A DNA stretch of 64,000 nt, from NCBI RefSeq assembly GCF_018687075.1, contig NZ_CP061285.1, positions 868,001 through 932,000 of the forward strand. Reading direction: 5' to 3'. Below are positions 55,100-64,000 of the stretch, in pieces (position 1 is the stretch's first letter; each line of letters starts with the position of its first letter). This DNA is from Polynucleobacter sp. MWH-UH35A (GTDB lineage: Bacteria > Pseudomonadota > Gammaproteobacteria > Burkholderiales > Burkholderiaceae). The notes below the pieces were generated by a model. The model did no database searches, was not told the DNA's origin, and saw nothing but the letters and a program-made list of their open reading frames with translations. The position numbers and the translations under genes were made by a program.

Positions 55100-55855
55100 A
55101 TGGAGCCGGTCACTTTTTCAGAAAGTGGTGGCATTCGATATCTGCACTTTGGCACCGAACTGATTCAGGGGGCAATGCGCATTCGTGACCCGGATGAGAT
55201 TTACCTTGAATACAACCAGCAAATGATGGCGTGGTTATTATTTTTGGAAACTAAGCCAGGTATGCGTGTTGCACAGCTTGGTCTGGGAACTGGCGCTCTT
55301 GCTAAATTTCAATATCGGTATTGCCCAGCCGTGAAAACAACTGTGGTCGAACTTAACCCAGCAGTTATCGTTTCAGCCCGTTCGATGTTTTTTATGCCAG
55401 ATGATGGCCCTAAATTGGAAACCCATCAAGCTGATGCAAAACAGTTTGTGAAGAATAAAAAGTATTTTGGGAAGTTTGATGCTGTTCAGGTCGATTTGTA
55501 TGATGCGATCTGCGATGGCCCAGCTGCAAGCTCTTTAGAGTTTTATAAGGGCTGTTTCAATGTTCTTAAAGGTCCGGGTGTTATCACAGTGAATTTATTT
55601 TCACGTCATAAAAGCTTTGAGCTAAATTTAAAGAATATCTGCGAGGCTTTTGATAACAGAGTACTCTTATTTCCGGAATCCCATGACTGCAATGTCGTTG
55701 CCATTGCATTTAAGGGTCCAAAATTAGAGGCAGAGTGGAAAGACGTATCTAAACGTGCAAAGCTCATCTTTGAGAAAACCGGCCTGCCAACCAATAAATG
55801 GGTGTCAGGCATTAGCCGTGAAAATGCACGCCAAGAATCTAAGTTATCCATCTAG
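55100..55855 (+). CDS. Spermidine-synthase-like SAM-fold protein
   Basis: This 251-residue protein has a Rossmann methyltransferase-type core: QLGLGTGALAKF near residue 58, VVELNPAVI for the ribose-binding acid, and DAVQVDLYDA where polyamine synthases carry a catalytic Asp in DxxDP. It differs from canonical SpeE, which has GGGDG in the first loop and a longer N-terminal barrel, so true aminopropyltransferase activity is uncertain. The start is unclear: ATG at 55100 or TTG at 55082, two bases after the purL stop. A strong bidirectional terminator follows. Confidence 0.75.
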   Translation: MEPVTFSESGGIRYLHFGTELIQGAMRIRDPDEIYLEYNQQMMAWLLFLETKPGMRVAQLGLGTGALAKFQYRYCPAVKTTVVELNPAVIVSARSMFFMPDDGPKLETHQADAKQFVKNKKYFGKFDAVQVDLYDAICDGPAASSLEFYKGCFNVLKGPGVITVNLFSRHKSFELNLKNICEAFDNRVLLFPESHDCNVVAIAFKGPKLEAEWKDVSKRAKLIFEKTGLPTNKWVSGISRENARQESKLSI

Positions 55856-55871
55856 ATCAATTCTGACCAAG

Positions 55872-55901
55872 AAAAAAGGCGATCAATTGATCGCCTTTTT
55901 T
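55872..55901. terminator. Bidirectional terminator
   Basis: A perfect 30-bp palindrome: six A, then GGCGATCAATTGATCGCC, then six T. It separates the convergent spermidine-synthase-like gene and acnB and can stop both transcripts. Confidence 0.93.
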
Positions 55902-55936
55902 ATTCGACACCTTAGATAGGCGTCTGAGCTGATAAC

Positions 55937-58522
55937 TTAGATAGTTACTGTATCAGCTACATCACTAAATGACTTGATCTTGTCAAAATTCATGTAGCGA
56001 TAGACTTCGGCTGACTTCGCATTTAAGGACTCTACCTGCTCCAAGTATTCCTTCGGAGTAGGCAAGCGACCTAAGAGTGCCGCAACAGATGCTAACTCAG
56101 CAGAAGCTAAGAACACGCGCGTATCGATACCTAAGCGGTTCGGGAAATTACGTGTAGAGGTAGAAACTGCTGTGGAGCCTTTACGGATTTGTGCTTGGTT
56201 ACCCATGCAGAGTGAGCAGCCAGGGGTTTCCATGCGTGCACCAGTGCGACCTAACACACCGTAGTAACCTTCTTCAGTCAGAACCATTTGGTCCATCTTG
56301 GTAGGAGGGGCAATCCATAAGCGAGTAGGGATGTCGGATTTTCCTTCCAATACTTTGCCAGCCGCACGGAAGTGACCAATATTCGTCATGCAAGAACCGA
56401 TAAATACTTCATCAATCTTCTCACCAGCAACTTCTGAGAGGAATTTGACATCATCCGGATCATTAGGACATGCCAAGATTGGTTCCTTGATCTCATCCAT
56501 ATCAATCTCAATGATTTCTGCATAATCAGCATTGGCATCAGCCTTGAGTAAGTCGGGTTTTGCGATCCAAGCTTCCATTGCCTTGATGCGACGACCTAAA
56601 GTGCGTTTGTCATCGTAACCATTTGCAATCATCCACTTCATTAAAGTGATATTAGATTGCATGTATTCAATGATTGGTTCTTTATTCAATTGAACTGCGC
56701 AGCCACCAGCAGAGCGTTCAGCTGAAGCATCAGACAATTCAAATGCTTGCTCAACTTTAAGGTCAGGCAAACCTTCGATTTCAAGAATGCGGCCAGAGAA
56801 AATATTCTTTTTGCCTTGTTTCTCAACGGTTAACAAACCTTTTTTGATTGCATACAAAGGAATGGCATTAACCAGATCACGCAAAGTAATACCAGGCTGC
56901 ATTTTGCCTTTGAAGCGAACCAAGACAGACTCAGGCATATCTAAGGGCATTACGCCAGTAGCTGCTGCGAAAGCAACCAAGCCAGAGCCAGCTGGGAATG
57001 AAATACCGATTGGGAAACGGGTATGACTATCGCCGCCTGTACCGCAGGTATCAGGGAGCAATAAACGGTTTAACCAGCTGTGGATTACGCCATCACCTGG
57101 GCGCAATGCAACGCCACCGCGGTTAGTCATAAATGCTGGCAATTCATGGTGAGTGCGAATATCGACAGGCTTTGGATAGGCTGATGTATGACAGAATGAT
57201 TGCATTACCAAGTCTGCAGAGAAGCCTAGACATGCCAAGTCTTTTAATTCATCGCGTGTCATCGGACCTGTGGTGTCTTGTGATCCAACAGTAGTCATGT
57301 GTGGTTCACAGTAAGTGCCCGGACGAACACCTTGACCTTCAGGTAGGCCACAAGCACGACCAACCATTTTCTGCGCCAAGCTGAAGCCTTTCTTGTTATC
57401 AGGAGGGCTCACCGGTACGCGGAATTCAGTTGATGCAGGCAATCCAAGAGCTGCACGTGCTTTCGCTGTAAGGCCTCGACCGACGATTAGTGGAATACGG
57501 CCACCGGCACGTACTTCATCGAAAATCACAGGAGACTTCATTGTGAAGGAGGCGATTTCTTTGCCGTCCTTAAATGCTTTACCTTCGTATGGACGCAATT
57601 CAATTACGTCGCCCATATTCATTTGGTTTACATCAAGCTCAATAGGTAAAGCACCAGCATCTTCCATCGTATTAAAGAAGATTGGAGCAATTTTGGTGCC
57701 TAAGCAAACGCCGCCAAAGCGCTTATTGGGAACAAAAGGAATATCTTCACCTGTCCACCACAAGACGGAGTTTGTGGCTGACTTACGAGAAGAGCCAGTA
57801 CCAACTACGTCACCTACGTAAGCAATTTGATTGCCTTTTTTCTGTAGTTCGGCAATTTGCTTCATTGGGCCGCGAACCCCAGTTTCATCAGGCTCGATAC
57901 CTGGACGTGGGTTTTTCAACATTACAGTTGCATGTAGCGGAATATCTGGACGACTCCAAGCGTCAGGCGCAGGAGATAAGTCATCGGTATTGGTTTCACC
58001 GGTTACTTTAAATACAGTAAGTTTTAAACTCTCCGGAACCGCTGGACGGCTTGTAAACCATTCGGCATCAGCCCAACTTTGCAATACTGCCTTCGCATTA
58101 GCGTTGCCTTTTTCAGCGAGTTCTTGAACATCATGGAAGTAATCAAACATTAATAATGTTTTCTTGAGGGCAGCAGCGGCAGCGCCACCACACTCAGAAT
58201 CGCTTAATAGCTCAACCAAAGGTTTGATGTTGTATCCACCAAGCATCGTGCCAAGCAATTCAGTCGCTTTGATGCGTGAAATTAAAGGGGATTTATCCGT
58301 ACCTTTCGCGATTGCATCTAAAAATTCAGCCTTTACCTTGGCTGCCTCATCTACGCCCGCAGGAACGCGGTTGGTAATCAACTCTACGAGCTCAGCTTCT
58401 TTGCCAGCTGGTGGGTTTTTTAATAACTTAACTAATTCAGCAGTCTGATCCTTGGTTAAAGGAAGGGCTGGAATACCAAGAGCTGCGCGCTCGGCAACTT
58501 GGGCGTTATAGGCTTCTAACAT
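55937..58522 (-). CDS. acnB: Aconitate hydratase B
   Basis: AcnB is the main TCA-cycle aconitase, isomerising citrate and isocitrate with a 4Fe-4S cluster. The AcnB layout is clear: the N-terminal HEAT-like domain, then the swivel domain ([16 protein letters not shown]), then the catalytic core with [19 protein letters not shown] and CSLCMGNQ. In AcnB the swivel domain precedes the core, unlike AcnA. At 861 residues it is complete. The upstream region has a TATAAT -10 box and an 18-bp palindrome over the -35 region. Confidence 0.96.
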   Translation of the reverse strand: MLEAYNAQVAERAALGIPALPLTKDQTAELVKLLKNPPAGKEAELVELITNRVPAGVDEAAKVKAEFLDAIAKGTDKSPLISRIKATELLGTMLGGYNIKPLVELLSDSECGGAAAAALKKTLLMFDYFHDVQELAEKGNANAKAVLQSWADAEWFTSRPAVPESLKLTVFKVTGETNTDDLSPAPDAWSRPDIPLHATVMLKNPRPGIEPDETGVRGPMKQIAELQKKGNQIAYVGDVVGTGSSRKSATNSVLWWTGEDIPFVPNKRFGGVCLGTKIAPIFFNTMEDAGALPIELDVNQMNMGDVIELRPYEGKAFKDGKEIASFTMKSPVIFDEVRAGGRIPLIVGRGLTAKARAALGLPASTEFRVPVSPPDNKKGFSLAQKMVGRACGLPEGQGVRPGTYCEPHMTTVGSQDTTGPMTRDELKDLACLGFSADLVMQSFCHTSAYPKPVDIRTHHELPAFMTNRGGVALRPGDGVIHSWLNRLLLPDTCGTGGDSHTRFPIGISFPAGSGLVAFAAATGVMPLDMPESVLVRFKGKMQPGITLRDLVNAIPLYAIKKGLLTVEKQGKKNIFSGRILEIEGLPDLKVEQAFELSDASAERSAGGCAVQLNKEPIIEYMQSNITLMKWMIANGYDDKRTLGRRIKAMEAWIAKPDLLKADANADYAEIIEIDMDEIKEPILACPNDPDDVKFLSEVAGEKIDEVFIGSCMTNIGHFRAAGKVLEGKSDIPTRLWIAPPTKMDQMVLTEEGYYGVLGRTGARMETPGCSLCMGNQAQIRKGSTAVSTSTRNFPNRLGIDTRVFLASAELASVAALLGRLPTPKEYLEQVESLNAKSAEVYRYMNFDKIKSFSDVADTVTI

Positions 58523-58589
58523 TGTGTTTCCTATGAGGTAAAAGTGGTCAATAGAAAGGCCAAAAGGGAATTTTCTCCCGATTTACTAA

Positions 58590-58624
58590 ATTATAGATGT
58601 TTATTTAAGTCTTATATAAGACTT
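58590..58624 (-). promoter_or_regulatory. acnB promoter with overlapping palindromic operator
   Basis: On the minus strand, TATAAT lies at 58595-58590. AAGTCTTATATAAGACTT (58607-58624), a perfect 18-bp palindrome, covers the -35 position about 85 bp before the acnB start. A dimeric repressor or activator is likely; its identity is unknown. Confidence 0.6.
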
Positions 58625-58730
58625 TAAGGCTTTAAATTGTGTAAAAAATGGTCAATTTCACAGCATATTAGGGTTTTTACGCAATTTAAGGGATGAATAA
58701 AAGGCATATAGCCTTGGTAATCCTTATGGC

Positions 58731-58919
58731 TTATAAGACCTCTTCGTCCTTCATAGCCCACACCAAAGCGATTGCCCAGCCAATCAGAGACCAGCCTAGA
58801 AAGAGATTCAGGGCAAAAATAGCCCCAGAATTTGCCCGTTTCTTGTTGAATGCAATTGCAAATGGCAGGAAATAAAAGAGGGAGAGTAGGGCAAGGAGGA
58901 TCGCAAATATGAGGCGCAT
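58731..58919 (-). CDS. Superinfection-immunity-family small membrane protein
   Basis: This 62-residue protein has two hydrophobic segments: MRLIFAILLALLSLFYFLPF and, after NKKRANSG, IFALNLFLGWSLIGWAIALV. The LNLFLGW...GW.IALVWA pattern matches the family named after the phage T4 superinfection immunity protein. In bacteria such genes are widespread, and most have no demonstrated phage role. An in-frame ATG at 58955 would add 12 residues. Neither start has a clear Shine-Dalgarno. It stands alone between acnB and divergent pyrG. Membrane location is secure; function is not. Confidence 0.7.
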   Translation of the reverse strand: MRLIFAILLALLSLFYFLPFAIAFNKKRANSGAIFALNLFLGWSLIGWAIALVWAMKDEEVL

Positions 58920-59000
58920 AAGGACAAAAATTAGACTAAAGGGTGGATATCCCATTCATATTACTGATTTTGAAATTTATATCTAGCAGCCCTCTATCGT

Positions 59001-59006
59001 TATAAT
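59001..59006 (+). promoter_or_regulatory. Candidate -10 box for pyrG
   Basis: A perfect TATAAT lies 25 bases before the pyrG ATG, with only a poor -35 at 16-18 bp. It is probably the promoter for the pyrG-kdsA-eno-ftsB operon. Confidence 0.45.
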
Positions 59007-59028
59007 TACTTTTTCCAACAGAGCTTAA

Positions 59029-60693
<1,665 letters not shown>

Positions 60694-60702
60694 GGGAAGA
60701 AT

Positions 60703-61566
60703 ATGAGCGCATTCAAGCTTTGTGGTTTTGATGTTGGTCTAGATAATCGCTTCTTTCTGATTGCGGGTCCTTGTGTCATTGAATCTGAGCAATCCGCTAT
60801 TGATATTGCTGGGCAGCTAAAAGAAATTACTACAGCATTAAATATTCCATTTATCTACAAGTCTTCGTTTGATAAAGCCAATCGCTCTTCCGGCACATCG
60901 TTCCGTGGTTTGGGAATGGAAAAGGGCTTGGAAATTTTGGCTAAAGTTAAAAAACAAGTTGGTGTATCAGTTCTGACAGATGTTCATGACATTAGTGGAA
61001 TTGATGCAGTTGCAAGTGTTGTGGATGTATTACAGACACCCGCATTTCTTTGTCGGCAAACAGACTTTATTCGCGCATGTGCTCAAAGTGGCAAGCCTGT
61101 CAACTTTAAAAAGGGACAGTTTCTTTCGCCACATGAAATGCTCAATGTAATCGAAAAGGCACGCGCTGCTGCAATAGAAAAAAACCTTGCGGATCAGTTT
61201 ATGGTGTGCGAACGCGGGGCATCGTTTGGATACAACAATTTAGTTTCAGACATGCGCAGCTTGGCAATCTTGCGAGAATCAAAAGCACCCGTAGTTTTTG
61301 ATGCAACCCATTCAGTTCAACTTCCTGGCGGCCAGGGTAGATCTAGTGGTGGTCAGCGTGAATTCGTGCCAGTTTTAGCCCGTGCTGCTGTTGCGGTCGG
61401 AATCAGCGGTCTTTTTATGGAAACGCATCCAGACCCTGCTAAAGCCTTATCTGATGGCCCTAATGCAGTTCCGCTTGATCGAATGAAAGAGTTACTTGAA
61501 TCATTGGTGGCAATTGATAGTGTTATTAAATCAACAGGTTCTTTTTTAGAAGACAGTTTTAAGTAA
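60703..61566 (+). CDS. kdsA: 3-deoxy-8-phosphooctulonate synthase
   Basis: KdsA condenses arabinose 5-phosphate and PEP to Kdo-8-phosphate for lipopolysaccharide. Residues such as [25 protein letters not shown] and DATHSVQ mark the family; Asn in KANRSS indicates the metal-independent class. Length is 287 residues. GGGGAAG precedes the ATG. Confidence 0.95.
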   Translation: MSAFKLCGFDVGLDNRFFLIAGPCVIESEQSAIDIAGQLKEITTALNIPFIYKSSFDKANRSSGTSFRGLGMEKGLEILAKVKKQVGVSVLTDVHDISGIDAVASVVDVLQTPAFLCRQTDFIRACAQSGKPVNFKKGQFLSPHEMLNVIEKARAAAIEKNLADQFMVCERGASFGYNNLVSDMRSLAILRESKAPVVFDATHSVQLPGGQGRSSGGQREFVPVLARAAVAVGISGLFMETHPDPAKALSDGPNAVPLDRMKELLESLVAIDSVIKSTGSFLEDSFK

Positions 61567-61577
61567 CTTTTTATTAG

Positions 61578-62900
<1,323 letters not shown>

Positions 62901-62913
62901 GATTCGATAAATT

Positions 62914-63219
62914 ATGCGGATCGTCATCTACTCTATGCTGGTATTACTCATTGTGATCCAGTACCCGCTTTGGCTGGGCAAAGGTGGATGGCTAAAGGTG
63001 TATGAGATGGAGCGTCAAGTAGAGCTTCAGGAGGCTAAAAATAGCCTTCTAGCTCTGCGCAATGCCAAGTTAGCCGGGGATGTGAAAGATTTAAAAGAGG
63101 GTACCCGCGCTATTGAAGAGCGTGCTCGTGTTGAGCATGGCATGATCAAAGAAGGCGAGTTTTTTGTGCAAATCTTGCCAGCAGACAAATCTAGCGAATC
63201 TCAAGCTAGAAAGCAATAA
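62914..63219 (+). CDS. ftsB: Cell division protein FtsB
   Basis: FtsB is a bitopic inner-membrane protein of the FtsQLB divisome complex. It has a short cytosolic start, one membrane segment (about residues 4-20, ending YPLWLGKGGW), then a coiled coil (EMERQVELQEAKNSLLALRN) and the ARVEHGMIKEGEFFVQI stretch typical of FtsB. At 101 residues it is the normal size. It closes the pyrG operon and is convergent with hslO. Confidence 0.92.
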   Translation: MRIVIYSMLVLLIVIQYPLWLGKGGWLKVYEMERQVELQEAKNSLLALRNAKLAGDVKDLKEGTRAIEERARVEHGMIKEGEFFVQILPADKSSESQARKQ

Positions 63220-63245
63220 TTTAAGTTGTAATCAACCGGTCTTCA

Positions 63246-64000
63246 TTAGTGACCGCTAGATGGTGGCCTTGTAGCGTCACTTAATAAATCGGTTTTGAAT
63301 ACCTGTAGGCAATCGATAGCATCAAAACGATAGGGTTTTGCACAGAAATCGCATGTGGTCTCTACAGCACCCTGTTCAGCAAGTATGCTTTGAACCTCTT
63401 CTTCGCCCAACATTCGCAAAATATCAGCAACCTTAGCTCTGGAGCAGCGACAAGCAAATCGAATGGATCTTGCTGGGAAGCTTCGCACACCATTTTCAGC
63501 AGATTCTTCTAAAAACAAACGCCTTAAAATGGTTTCCGGCGGAAGAGAAAGTAATTCCTCATCAGTAATTGTCTCGCCAAGCGTTTTGATTCGGGACCAG
63601 CCTTCATCTGCAATTTGTGGATCCAAATGTGCATGACCACCAGAATTGGGTAAACGCTGTAATAAAAGGCCGCCAACATGGGTATCGCTGGATGCCAGCC
63701 AAATGCGCGTATCTAGTTGCTCAGAATTTTGCATATATAAAGCAATAGCCTCGGCAGCACTGGTTACGGGTTTGATGACTGCGCCCTGGTGGTCTTGAAG
63801 GGCGACAATACCTTGATAGGGCGCTTGCCCTGGTTCGCGATCTGATGGGTCAAGGGTGATCACTAATCTTCCGCTTCCAGAGGCATCCAATAATTCCGCT
63901 AAGGTTGCATTGTCCTGAATTGCCGAGGACTCTACCGAAAGCTTGACGGTCGCACGCATTGATAAGTCTGACTTGCATTCCACAACGAGAACCTGAATAG
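63246..64000 (-). CDS. hslO: Hsp33-family redox chaperone, 5' end cut by window edge
   Basis: Hsp33 is a chaperone switched on by oxidation. The C-terminal zinc/redox centre is visible as CRC and, 33 residues later, CDFC. Upstream lie FPARSIRFACRC and the N-terminal domain. The frame continues past the right edge, reading IQVLVVECKSDL, which matches Hsp33 internal sequence, so about 250 residues are present and an estimated 50-70 are missing. A GTG at 63983 is not the true start. Confidence 0.92.
   Translation of the reverse strand, partial: IQVLVVECKSDLSMRATVKLSVESSAIQDNATLAELLDASGSGRLVITLDPSDREPGQAPYQGIVALQDHQGAVIKPVTSAAEAIALYMQNSEQLDTRIWLASSDTHVGGLLLQRLPNSGGHAHLDPQIADEGWSRIKTLGETITDEELLSLPPETILRRLFLEESAENGVRSFPARSIRFACRCSRAKVADILRMLGEEEVQSILAEQGAVETTCDFCAKPYRFDAIDCLQVFKTDLLSDATRPPSSGH

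Noticed and set aside
57393-57821. 142-residue plus-strand frame opposite acnB
   Set aside because: Antisense shadow of AcnB; its long open length reflects codon bias of the real gene.

Overview
This window looks like core chromosome of a betaproteobacterium in the Burkholderiaceae, most probably Polynucleobacter or a close relative. The evidence is moderate base composition, typical gene orders (phaC-phaB-phaR, tig-clpP-clpX-lon, pyrG-kdsA-eno-ftsB, tsaB-rimI) and the protein sequences themselves. The assignment comes from recognition, not from a search. I see no rRNA, CRISPR array, insertion sequence, prophage or obvious horizontally acquired island. Gene density is very high, and nearly every base belongs to a gene, a tRNA or a short regulatory region.

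Layout. 1-2.5 kb: thiC (cut by the left edge) behind a TPP riboswitch, preceded on the same strand by a DUF4743-type Nudix hydrolase, then a DnaA-box-like hairpin and tRNA-Arg(CCT). 2.5-5.1 kb: a minus-strand operon of CoA transferase, MFS carrier and an unlisted 47-residue membrane protein. 5.2-9.6 kb: topoisomerase IV (parE-parC). 9.6-14.8 kb: molybdoenzyme-maturation-type genes (XdhC, MocA-like, CoxE-like, MoxR), a RidA-like protein and two small cytochromes c, with a perfect FNR-type box between moxR and the cytochromes. 14.9-22.9 kb: GntR regulator divergent from a methylmalonyl-CoA mutase, MeaB, propionyl-CoA carboxylase and epimerase-like operon. 22.9-24.7 kb: tsaB, rimI and a HolD/UDG-like gene. 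24.8-30 kb: lplT, alr, bamD, rluD, pgeF. 30-36 kb: the polyhydroxyalkanoate cluster phaC-phaB-phaR, rimO and a thiolase. 36-41.7 kb: serB, mfd, ispD, ispF. 41.8-49.7 kb: tRNA-Leu, tig, clpP, clpX, lon, tRNA-Val and a PpiD-like protein. 49.7-55.9 kb: arylesterase, a lone ABC ATPase, purL, and a spermidine-synthase-like gene. 55.9-64 kb: acnB, a small superinfection-immunity-family membrane protein, pyrG, kdsA, eno, ftsB, and hslO (cut by the right edge).

How it fits together. The metabolic blocks handle acyl-CoA flux: propionyl-CoA to succinyl-CoA, storage of acetoacetyl-CoA as PHA, and entry to the TCA cycle through AcnB. The protein-quality block (trigger factor, ClpXP, Lon, PpiD, Hsp33, BamD) is conserved housekeeping, with a sigma-32-like promoter before lon. 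No new multi-gene system is evident. The most interesting observations are molecular oddities in ordinary genes: a PpiD lacking its parvulin domain, a cysteine-free UDG-fold protein beside rimI that looks like the psi subunit of the clamp loader, a clamp-binding-like QADLF motif at the ParC N-terminus, a DnaA-box cluster away from dnaA, a Nudix gene placed next to riboswitch-controlled thiC, and an extended inverted repeat just before phaR.
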